Source of the DNA: an uncultured Muribaculaceae bacterium
GTDB taxonomy: Bacteria; Bacteroidota; Bacteroidia; Bacteroidales; Muribaculaceae
Length of the DNA: 9,696 bases
Reading direction: 5' to 3'
Assembly: GCA_910588065.1 (NCBI GenBank)
Contig: CAJUPZ010000038.1
Coordinates: 1 to 9,696 of the forward strand
Positions 1 to 6,466 of the stretch are shown here, piece by piece. The notes under the pieces were generated by a model. The model did not search any database. It worked only from the letters and a program-made list of their open reading frames with translations, and was not told the origin of the DNA. Made by a program: the position numbers and the translations under genes. Within the stretch, counting starts at the first letter, position 1, and the number at the start of each line of letters is the position of its first letter.

Positions 1-54
1 CCTGTAACCTTCTGATCCGTAGTCAGATGCTCTATTCAGTTGAGCTAAGGAGCC
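1..54 (-). tRNA. tRNA-Arg (anticodon ACG), 3' part missing at window edge
   Basis: Read on the minus strand, the cloverleaf is clear from the 5' end: acceptor strand GGCTCCT, D stem GCTC/GAGC, anticodon stem TCTGA/TCAGA around the seven-base loop CTACGGA, a five-base variable loop, and the first strand of the T stem (ACAGG). The middle loop bases give anticodon ACG, so it decodes CGN arginine codons, normally after A34 is deaminated to inosine. The T loop, second T-stem strand and 3' acceptor strand lie outside the window. The D loop has GA where many tRNAs have G18-G19. Its promoter is at 105-135. Confidence 0.93.
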
Positions 55-104
55 AAAAAATCATTTTAAAACCCAAATCACAGTCTCTCCTGCGATTGCG
101 ACTG

Positions 105-135
105 CAAAGTTAGTTCAATTGGTGCAATCTACAAA
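105..135 (-). promoter_or_regulatory. Bacteroidota-type housekeeping promoter of tRNA-Arg
   Basis: On the minus strand a TTTG (complement of 132-135) is followed after exactly 19 bases by TAACTTTG (complement of 105-112). This is a full match to the Bacteroidota consensus TTTG-N19-21-TAnnTTTG. It points toward the tRNA, whose mature 5' end is at 54. Transcription would start near 98 and give a leader of roughly 45 bases, removed by RNase P. Confidence 0.8.
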
Positions 136-160
136 ATATTTTACGTAAAAAATATTGTGA
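131..160. promoter_or_regulatory. AT-rich imperfect palindrome over the tRNA promoter -33 region
   Basis: A perfect 12-base palindrome TTTTACGTAAAA (139-150) sits inside a longer imperfect inverted repeat: ACAAAATATT on the left and AATATTGTG on the right, with two extra A bases in the right arm. It touches the -33 element of the tRNA-Arg promoter at 132-135. It could be an operator or simply an AT-rich UP-like region. The symmetry is visible; the function is guesswork. Confidence 0.25.
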
Positions 161-305
161 TTTTTAGGATGGCCGGTTTAGTTGACAATAAATCAGGATT
201 TTACGCGGTTGGTGCGTATGCCGTGTAAAGTGGTACATACGGTTAAAAGTGCAGCAAATGTCTTAATAATGTGTAGAGCGGCTTCATATTGAGGCGGATT
301 TTTGC

Positions 306-313
306 TAACTTCG
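306..313 (+). promoter_or_regulatory. Candidate -7 box for the nucleotidase/GH3 pair
   Basis: TAACTTCG differs from the Bacteroidota -7 consensus TAnnTTTG at one base. It ends 25 bases before the ATG at 338, nearly the same distance as the better-matched rpoD box from its own start. No convincing TTTG is found 19-21 bases upstream (around 282-285), so the promoter is weak or depends on other elements. If it is real, translation cannot begin at the upstream TTG at 302. Confidence 0.4.
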
Positions 314-337
314 TGGTCTGAAAAAATATACAGAAAA

Positions 338-1843
338 ATGCTTTCGAAAATACTGATTTCAGCGGTGGCCGCCGGAGCAGCGTTATGCTCGTCGGCTGAC
401 AATCTTGTGATACTTCATACAAACGACACCCACAGCGCAATAGACCCGGCCGCGGATGGCAAGGGTGGTATTCTGCGCCGCAAGGTGATTGTTGACAGTG
501 TGCGCGCCGCGCGCAAAAATGTGATGCTTGTGGATGCCGGCGATGCAGTGCAGGGCACTCTCTACTACACTCTTTTCGGTGGGGAGGTTGAGCGCAAGCT
601 TATGGATGACATGGGCTATGACCTGCAGATTCTCGGCAATCATGAGTTCGATTCCGGCATGGAGGCTCTGAGCAAGCAGGTGGCGCAGAGCAAAGCGCAG
701 TGGCTGACAACGAATTACGATATGAGCGGCACGGCCCTTGACGAGTTTTTCGCGCCATACGTAATAAAGGAATTCGACGGAAAGCGAATAGGCTTCATCG
801 CTATCAATCTCGACCCTGACGGCATGATTTCGGCCGCCAACTGTGCCGGGGTCAAGTATCTGGACGGCATGAAGGCCGCCAACTCCACCGCGTGGCACCT
901 GAAGCACAACGAGCGGGTGGATATGGTGGTGGCTCTCAGTCATATAGGTTACAACTCGGGGGTCAAGCCGCTTGACACCGATATAGCAAAATCGTCGGAG
1001 GATATAGACATAATCATCGGCGGACACAGCCACACGCTCATCAACCCCGAGCTTGAAAACGCGCCGGAATGGAGGGTTGCCAATGCTGCCGGAGATACAA
1101 TTCTCGTTGTCCAGACAGGGTCGCTGGGCAGGTATGTGGGAGAGATTGACATCGACCTCGAGACTCTGCGCCCCACCTACCGCCTGATACCGGTTGACAG
1201 CCGCCTCGACAGCCGTATTGACCCCGCTTCGGCTGCTATCCTCGAGCCTTACCGCCACGATGTCGACTCCATCCTGGGCATAAAAATAGGGCGTGCCGCC
1301 GCGCCGCTGGTGAAGGCCGACTTCGGGTTGGTGAATCTGATAACAGATATTGTTTACCGCGCCGGCAGCGACCTCAACGGCAAGGCAGTTGATATGGCTG
1401 TGATGAACAAGGGGGGGATACGCTGCGATATGCCCGCCGGCAATATCACCCGCGGGCTGATCATGCAGATGCTGCCGTTTGACAACCGCATAGTGCTCAT
1501 AGACATCAAGGGGAGCGACCTTGCCGCCGGATTTGATGTTATGGCCGGGAGGCTCGGCGACGGGGTGAGCAATGCGTCGGCGGTGTTTGACCCCGCTACC
1601 GGAAAGTGCACGCAGATATATATAGGTGGCAAGCCGCTTGACCCGGAGAAGACCTACCGCGTAGCCACAATCGACTATCTCGCTACCGGAGGCGACTATA
1701 TGCGATCGTTCAAAAACGCAACCGAGACCGGCCGCAGCAGCAATGTGCTGTATGACGATGTGATAACTTACCTCGGCAAGAAACCCTATAAAGGCAAGAA
1801 AATCAAACCTGACACAAATCTGAGAATGACCCCGAAATCATGA
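338..1843 (+). CDS. Secreted 5'-nucleotidase / UshA-family metallophosphatase
   Basis: This 501-residue protein is predicted to hydrolyse 5'-nucleotides or related phosphoesters in the periplasm, for nucleoside and phosphate salvage. Residues 1-20 form a signal peptide (MLSKILISAV, alanine-rich core, cleavage near Ala20). The N-terminal calcineurin-like domain (about 23-290) has the family metal ligands in order: NDTH (D30, H32), DAGD (D69), GNHEFD (N101, H102), SHIG (H202) and GGHSH (H230, H232). The C-terminal nucleotide-binding domain (about 310-500) shows MNKGGIR (356-362), LPFDN (379-383) and TIDYLATGGD (444-453). Both domains are in one chain, as in UshA. ATG 338 was chosen because it directly precedes the signal peptide; a TTG at 302 adds 12 non-signal residues and precedes the candidate -7 box. 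The stop overlaps the next start (ATGA), which implies co-transcription and translational coupling. The family is certain; substrate specificity is not. Confidence 0.9.
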   Translation: MLSKILISAVAAGAALCSSADNLVILHTNDTHSAIDPAADGKGGILRRKVIVDSVRAARKNVMLVDAGDAVQGTLYYTLFGGEVERKLMDDMGYDLQILGNHEFDSGMEALSKQVAQSKAQWLTTNYDMSGTALDEFFAPYVIKEFDGKRIGFIAINLDPDGMISAANCAGVKYLDGMKAANSTAWHLKHNERVDMVVALSHIGYNSGVKPLDTDIAKSSEDIDIIIGGHSHTLINPELENAPEWRVANAAGDTILVVQTGSLGRYVGEIDIDLETLRPTYRLIPVDSRLDSRIDPASAAILEPYRHDVDSILGIKIGRAAAPLVKADFGLVNLITDIVYRAGSDLNGKAVDMAVMNKGGIRCDMPAGNITRGLIMQMLPFDNRIVLIDIKGSDLAAGFDVMAGRLGDGVSNASAVFDPATGKCTQIYIGGKPLDPEKTYRVATIDYLATGGDYMRSFKNATETGRSSNVLYDDVITYLGKKPYKGKKIKPDTNLRMTPKS

Positions 1844-4830
1844 ATATATTCACAATACTGAAAACAACTCTTCTGGCGGGCGCGGTGTGCGTGCCTGCCC
1901 TGATAGCTCCCGCATTCACCCCCTCGGCTGCAGAAAAGCCCCGGGCGGCTCTGGTGCAGAATGCCGATGCCGAGCGGTGGGCCGACTCGGTGATGGCCCG
2001 CATGAGCACACGCGGCAAGGTGGGGCAGCTCTTTATTCCCCGCCTGGACGTGTTTGACAACGCGGCCGGCCATGCATCGCTGAAAAAGATGGTGACGCAG
2101 GGTCAGGTGGGCGGCTTTCTGCTGGGCAAAGGCACTGTTGCCGGCTATGCCAACCTTATACGCGGGGCGCAGGATGTCGCCAAAGTGCCGCTGCTTGTGA
2201 CACTTGACGGTGAGTGGGGGCTGTCGATGCGCCTGAGCGATGCGCCCCGTTTTCCCTACAGCATGGGGCTCGGAGCTATTACGGATGCGGAGCTGCTCTA
2301 TGAGTATGGCCGCGAGATGGCACGGGAGTGCAGGGAGGTTGGCATACATGTCAATTTCGCTCCGGTGCTGGATGTGAACTCCAACCCCTCCAACCCTGTT
2401 ATCGGCTACCGCTCCTTCGGTGAGAACCCGCAGAGGGTGTCGGCGCTCGGCTGCGCGTATGCCAAGGGGCTTGAAGATGGAGGTGTGATGGCTGTGGGCA
2501 AGCATTTTCCGGGTCATGGTGACACCTCTGTCGACAGCCACAAGGCGTTGCCGACGGTGGATCATTCAGCCTCGACCTTAGAGGATGTCGACCTTGTGCC
2601 GTTCAGGGATTTTATCAACGGCGGTTTCGGCGGCATAATGGTAGGACATCTCAAAGTGCCGGCGCTTGATGCGTCGGGCACCCCTGCCTCTCTGTCAAAG
2701 AGGGTGAGCACCGACCTTCTCAAAAAGGAGATGGGCTTCGGCGGACTGGTGTTCACCGATGCCCTTGCGATGAAGGGAGCTGTGGCCAAGCCGGGAGAAA
2801 ACAATTGCGTGACCGCGCTGAAAGCGGGCGCCGATGTGTTGCTCGGCAGCGGCTCGCCATACTCTGATATAGAGGCTGTTATGGCTGCTGTCAATTCCGG
2901 GGTCATATCCAAGGAACGCATTGACGAGAGTTGCCGCAAGATTCTCGCTGCAAAATATCAGCTCGGGCTTGCCGACGGCGCGGTGACTCCGCGCAGGAAT
3001 GTGAAGGAGATTGTCAACGGCCCGTCGGCGAAGTCGGTCAACGGCAGACTTGCCGCCGGGTGCATCACGGCGGTGCGCAATGCCTCGGAAATGCTGCCTC
3101 TCGGCAACCTCGGCAGCACTGACATTGCTGTTGTGAGCATCGGCGCCCCGGCCTCCAACGAATTTTCAAAATTCTGTGCCAAGTATGCGCGTGTCAGCGA
3201 ATATTCGGTTGGCAAGGAGGGGCTTGGCGCGGCGGAGCTTCAGAAAATCAACAAAGCCGATGTGGTGATTGCCGCGGTGTTCAACAACTCCGCTTCGTCA
3301 GCCGCCGCACTTGACAAACTCGCCGCCCATCCCGGCGCGGTGGGCGTGGTGTTTGTGAATCCCTACAAGATGTCGGCTTTGAAGGCCGGCATAGGAAAGC
3401 TCAAGACCTTTGTGGCGGCATACGATGACACTCCCGCCCTGCGCCGCGCCGCTGCCCAGGCACTGTTTGGCGGCATAGCTGTGAGCGGCCGTTTTCCGGT
3501 GAATGTCAACGGTATAGCCCGCGAGGGGGAGGGCACGGATATTGCCAAGAGCCGCCTCGGCTACACCTCGCCGCAGGATGCCGGTTTTTCTCCCGACCTT
3601 CAGCGCCGGGTCGATTCGATTGCCAAGGCGTGTGTCGCCGCCGGAGCCTTTCCCGGCTGTCAGGTGGTGGTTGCACGCAAAGGCAATGTGGTGATTGAGA
3701 GCAACTACGGCAAGATTGAGCGGGGTGGCACAGCGCCTGTTACCGACAACACAATATACGACATCGCCTCCATGACCAAGGCTGTGGCCACAGCGGGAGG
3801 TATCATGAAGGCCTACGACGAAGGGCTGTTCGGCCTTAAGGACCGAGTGTCGAAATTTGTGCCCGGTCTGCGTGGCACCGACAAGGAGAATCTCACTGTG
3901 GAGCAGCTGCTGTACCATGAGAGCGGTATGCCCGCGAGCCTCAACATGATAAAGATCATGACCGACCCTGCAAGCTATACCGGCCCCCTGACCAAGAGCC
4001 GTGCCCGCGCGCCTTACACGGTCAAGGTAGCTCCCGGTGTGTATGCCCATTCGTCGGCCCGCAAGCGCACCGACATAGTGAGACGCAGCCGCTCCGAGGG
4101 GTTTGATATAGAGATGGCCAAGGGTGTTTTTGTCGGCTCAGCCGCCAAGGACACCATCATGGAGCGCATATATAATATAGGTCTGCGCTCATCTAAAAGA
4201 TATCTTTACAGCTGCCTCAATTTCTGCCTGCTGATGGACATGGAGGAGCGGCTAACGGGGGTTGACCACGACCAATGGGTTGACACCGAGCTGTTTGGCC
4301 CGCTTGGAGCGGTGAACACCTGTTTCCGCCCGCTCGACCGTTACTCCGCCTCGCAGATAGCGCCTACCGAAAATGACACCTATCTCCGCGGCCAGACAGT
4401 GCGCGGCTATGTGCACGATGAGGTGGCTGCTTTCAGCGGCGGTGTGCAGGGCAATGCGGGACTGTTTTCCACCGCCGGGGATATTGCCAAATACTCGCAG
4501 ATGCTGCTGCAGAAAGGGGTGTACGGCCCCGAGCGTCTGCTCAGCGAAAAGACGGTAGACCTCTTTACCCGCAGCTGCAGCGGCAGCGGACGTCGCGCCC
4601 TTGCCTTTGACCTCGCAAGTGGTCTGCGCAGCCTTGACGAAACCGGTGCGGGTGTCAACACATTCGGCCACACCGGGTTCACCGGCACCTGCTTCTGGAT
4701 TGACCCTGAGGAGGAGCTTGTGTTTGTGTTTCTGAGCAACCGTATCAACCCCTCGCGCAGCAACAGGGCCTTTTCGGATGCCAATCCGCGCGGGCAGCTT
4801 CTGCAGGCTGTCTATTCCGCGCTCCGCTGA
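1840..4830 (+). CDS. GH3 (NagZ-like) glycosidase fused to beta-lactamase-family serine hydrolase
   Basis: This 996-residue exported protein has two enzymatic modules. After a signal peptide (about 1-30) comes a GH3 domain (about 55-375). It has the KHFPGHGD motif at 221-228 followed by D232-S-H234, the Asp-His acid/base pair of the beta-N-acetylglucosaminidase branch. GLVFTDALAMKG holds the likely nucleophile D307. A GH3 C-terminal-like domain covers about 400-560. From about 580 to the end is a class C beta-lactamase/penicillin-binding fold: SMTK (S644 nucleophile, K647), YSCLN (Y790, N794) and HTG (H944-G946, the KTG equivalent). An insertion of roughly 80-100 residues precedes the Tyr motif. 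This fusion is known in Bacteroidota. The likely role is turnover of muropeptides or other GlcNAc-containing glycans in the periplasm, with the serine hydrolase acting on peptide or ester bonds; the exact substrates are inference. It is translationally coupled to the nucleotidase by the 4-base overlap. All catalytic residues appear intact. Confidence 0.9.
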   Translation: MNIFTILKTTLLAGAVCVPALIAPAFTPSAAEKPRAALVQNADAERWADSVMARMSTRGKVGQLFIPRLDVFDNAAGHASLKKMVTQGQVGGFLLGKGTVAGYANLIRGAQDVAKVPLLVTLDGEWGLSMRLSDAPRFPYSMGLGAITDAELLYEYGREMARECREVGIHVNFAPVLDVNSNPSNPVIGYRSFGENPQRVSALGCAYAKGLEDGGVMAVGKHFPGHGDTSVDSHKALPTVDHSASTLEDVDLVPFRDFINGGFGGIMVGHLKVPALDASGTPASLSKRVSTDLLKKEMGFGGLVFTDALAMKGAVAKPGENNCVTALKAGADVLLGSGSPYSDIEAVMAAVNSGVISKERIDESCRKILAAKYQLGLADGAVTPRRNVKEIVNGPSAKSVNGRLAAGCITAVRNASEMLPLGNLGSTDIAVVSIGAPASNEFSKFCAKYARVSEYSVGKEGLGAAELQKINKADVVIAAVFNNSASSAAALDKLAAHPGAVGVVFVNPYKMSALKAGIGKLKTFVAAYDDTPALRRAAAQALFGGIAVSGRFPVNVNGIAREGEGTDIAKSRLGYTSPQDAGFSPDLQRRVDSIAKACVAAGAFPGCQVVVARKGNVVIESNYGKIERGGTAPVTDNTIYDIASMTKAVATAGGIMKAYDEGLFGLKDRVSKFVPGLRGTDKENLTVEQLLYHESGMPASLNMIKIMTDPASYTGPLTKSRARAPYTVKVAPGVYAHSSARKRTDIVRRSRSEGFDIEMAKGVFVGSAAKDTIMERIYNIGLRSSKRYLYSCLNFCLLMDMEERLTGVDHDQWVDTELFGPLGAVNTCFRPLDRYSASQIAPTENDTYLRGQTVRGYVHDEVAAFSGGVQGNAGLFSTAGDIAKYSQMLLQKGVYGPERLLSEKTVDLFTRSCSGSGRRALAFDLASGLRSLDETGAGVNTFGHTGFTGTCFWIDPEEELVFVFLSNRINPSRSNRAFSDANPRGQLLQAVYSALR

Positions 4831-5618
4831 GTGAATGTGGTGAGGTAAGTGAGTCCGCTTTTCGGAGCGGGAGCAGCGTCGTCCTTTTCAAAGCGCCCGC
4901 CCTCTCTCTCCTTCTGAGCGAGGGTGAGATAGAAATGGCACAGACCTATGCCGCAGTCTATCAGCGACATGTAGGCGGTTGAGGTGGTGTAGAAATGCAC
5001 CTTGTCGCCGGCAGCAACCGCCCTCCAGGGCTGCGAGTTGACCGATGAGGGTGCGAGGCGCATCATGGCGAGGGGGAAGCCGAAGGGGGAATCTTCCTCA
5101 AGCGGGGTGTCGAAATTGTGTTTGAAGAAAAGAGAGCCGAACGGCTTGCGGCTTGTGCTGCGGGCAATCAGTTTGGTGATGCGTCCTACAAATGTCTCCC
5201 TCTCTGCCGGATAGCCGACGGGCACAACGATTTTGAGCCGGCACCCCTCCGGCCAGTTCTCATTTCTGTCAAAATCGGTTTCCTTGAAAGTGCCCCCGAT
5301 CCAGCAGGTGCCGAGTCCGGCGGCTGTTGCGGCGAGTACCGCCTGCTCCATCATGAATCCCGCCGAAATTGCGCTTGCGTTGTCGCCGGCTGCGGCCATG
5401 AGCAGGTAGGATGATGCGCCGCGGATAATTCCGTATGTGCCCGGCTTGAAGGCTCCTTTGATGTCAAATTGCCGCAGACGTATCTCCACGCTGCCTCCGA
5501 AGGGCGAAAATGCGTTGGCAGTGGCTTTTTCAAGCAGCTGAATGTCAGCGGCTGACAGCAGTTGAGGACGGTAGTTTCTCACCGACCTGCGCTGTTGTAT
5601 AGCTTCTGTGATGTTCAT
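4812..5618 (-). CDS. Nitroreductase-family flavoprotein (TM1586-like)
   Basis: This 268-residue cytoplasmic protein has no signal peptide. It begins with the nitroreductase opening RRSVRNYRP (10-18), whose arginines and serine contact FMN phosphate, and has the GLGTCWIGG segment (101-109) typical of the fold. The second half carries RLAPSSVNSQPWR, which together with the length suggests the two-lobed TM1586-type group rather than the small NfsB or NADH-oxidase types; that subfamily call is from memory of motifs. Such proteins reduce nitro compounds, quinones or flavins with NAD(P)H, and the physiological substrate here is unknown. The ATG at 5618 is the natural start, with no Shine-Dalgarno. 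The 3' end runs 19 bases into the end of the convergent GH3 gene. No housekeeping -7 box is visible just upstream, so it may be read through from the DUF2807 gene past the hairpin at 5640-5668. Confidence 0.85.
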   Translation of the reverse strand: MNITEAIQQRRSVRNYRPQLLSAADIQLLEKATANAFSPFGGSVEIRLRQFDIKGAFKPGTYGIIRGASSYLLMAAAGDNASAISAGFMMEQAVLAATAAGLGTCWIGGTFKETDFDRNENWPEGCRLKIVVPVGYPAERETFVGRITKLIARSTSRKPFGSLFFKHNFDTPLEEDSPFGFPLAMMRLAPSSVNSQPWRAVAAGDKVHFYTTSTAYMSLIDCGIGLCHFYLTLAQKEREGGRFEKDDAAPAPKSGLTYLTTFTQRSAE

Positions 5619-5639
5619 TGCGGATGGTCTGTAGCTCGA

Positions 5640-5668
5640 AAGGGGAACGCTACCGCAGCGTTCCCCTT
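5640..5668 (-). terminator. Perfect 12-bp hairpin after the DUF2807 gene
   Basis: AAGGGGAACGCT (5640-5651) and AGCGTTCCCCTT (5657-5668) form a perfect 12-bp stem with a five-base loop. Read on the minus strand, the stem follows the DUF2807 stop by about 40 bases and is followed only by TTTCGAG, so the U-tract is short. It could be an intrinsic terminator, a partial attenuator before the nitroreductase gene, or an mRNA-stabilising hairpin. The stem starts only 22 bases before the nitroreductase ATG. Confidence 0.6.
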
Positions 5669-5709
5669 CGGCTAATTATCTAAGTATGAAAAAGTTGTGT
5701 GTGTCTGCT

Positions 5710-6363
5710 TCATTTGATGCTTCCGCCGGTTGAGGCTGAACGGCTCATGTTGTTGGCCGAGAAACCGGATGCGTCGATGCTTCCGGCTGTGGATGCCTCG
5801 AGAATGGCTTTTGCTGCTGAGCCGTCGATTTTGATAGACCCCGCAGTTGACGCCTCAGCATCCACGCTGCTGCATTTGAGGTTGTGCACCACAATGCTTC
5901 CGGCGGTGGAGGCCTCCATATCGGCTGATTTGCAGGTGAGTGCGGGTATTGTTACTGTGCCGGCGGTGGATGTCTCTATCTCAATCTTGGCCTCGGGGGC
6001 GGTGAGGGGAGCGTTGACCTTGATTGAGGCGGCGGTGCTTGCCTCGAACTCTGTTACAGAGGGGGCGAGAACAGCCACAGTAACCTTTTCAAGGCTCTGT
6101 TCCTTGCCGATTTTGTTTTTTGGCTCGATGATGAGGGTCTTGCCGGACACCTTCACCACCACATTTTCTTTCTTATCCTGGGGAGCGGTGACGGTGACGC
6201 TCGTATTCTGTGCGCGGGTGTAGATTACTTTCACCGCGTTAGAGCATTCGATGGCATCGAAGGCGGGGGTCTTGACCTTGTAGGTCACATTGGCGGGCGA
6301 CGCCGCAAAGATGCTTGCGGCGCACGCAAGGAGCAGTGATGCTGCTGTTGAAAAGCGTTTCAT
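5710..6363 (-). CDS. Secreted DUF2807 (GIN-domain) repeat protein
   Basis: This 217-residue exported protein opens with MKRFSTAASLLLACAASIFA. That could be a type I signal peptide cut near Ala20; the LLAC at 11-14 is also a marginal lipobox, so an outer-membrane or periplasmic lipoprotein is possible. Residues about 33-100 (FDAIECSNAVKVIYTR and onward) match the start of the putative auto-transporter adhesin/head GIN domain family. From 107 to the end the chain consists of six repeats of 19-23 residues, each led by an (E/R)xSTAGS-like motif at about 107, 130, 150, 170, 189 and 209. This fits a right-handed beta-helix with Ser/Thr/Gly at the turns. Proteins of this family are common in Bacteroidota, with no firmly established biochemical function. 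The upstream region holds an ECF-like promoter at 6384-6412, which suggests envelope-stress or ECF-sigma control. Confidence 0.85.
   Translation of the reverse strand: MKRFSTAASLLLACAASIFAASPANVTYKVKTPAFDAIECSNAVKVIYTRAQNTSVTVTAPQDKKENVVVKVSGKTLIIEPKNKIGKEQSLEKVTVAVLAPSVTEFEASTAASIKVNAPLTAPEAKIEIETSTAGTVTIPALTCKSADMEASTAGSIVVHNLKCSSVDAEASTAGSIKIDGSAAKAILEASTAGSIDASGFSANNMSRSASTGGSIK
5713..6045 (-). repeat. Six degenerate ~60-bp coding repeats in the DUF2807 gene
   Basis: Within the DUF2807 gene the codons for (E)ASTAGSI recur every 57-69 bases, six times, at residues about 107, 130, 150, 170, 189 and 209. The DNA copies are diverged, for example different Ala/Gly/Ser codons at equivalent sites, but the protein motif is conserved. 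This indicates selection on the beta-helix rung rather than a recent DNA expansion. Confidence 0.8.
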
Positions 6364-6383
6364 GATGATGTTGTTTTACCCAA

Positions 6384-6412
6384 TAGACGCTCACACCGGG
6401 CAAAATGTTACA
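6384..6412 (-). promoter_or_regulatory. ECF sigma-type promoter upstream of the DUF2807 gene
   Basis: On the minus strand, TGTAAC (complement of 6407-6412) is followed after 17 bases by CGTCTA (complement of 6384-6389). This has the form of extracytoplasmic-function sigma promoters (an -AAC- core at -35 and CGTC at -10, 16-17 bases apart), unlike the TTTG/TAnnTTTG housekeeping type. A start near 6377 would leave a leader of about 14 bases before the ATG at 6363. No ECF sigma gene lies in the window, so the cognate factor is unknown. Confidence 0.6.
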
Positions 6413-6466
6413 TCGCCCTGCCACTTTTTATTGATTATTTACTAATTTAGCGGTAAAATTAAGACC

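Noticed and set aside
215..241. CGTATG ... CATACG inverted repeat upstream of the nucleotidase
   Set aside because: Six-base arms with a 15-base gap are expected by chance at this scale, and there is no link to a promoter element.
302..337. Upstream TTG start for the nucleotidase
   Set aside because: It would place 12 polar residues before the signal peptide, and it lies just upstream of the candidate -7 box at 306-313.
383..1258. Long minus-strand open frame (291 codons) opposite the nucleotidase gene
   Set aside because: It is antisense to a gene with complete family motifs, has no recognisable domain or signal, and arises from the GC-rich codon pattern of the true gene. The same reasoning removes minus-strand frames at 1786-2565, 2562-2939, 3298-4050, 4252-4671 and others.
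5686..5733. Tiny plus-strand frame starting MKKLCVSASF (15 codons)
   Set aside because: It is only 15 residues, overlaps the 3' end of the DUF2807 gene in antisense, and has no promoter evidence.
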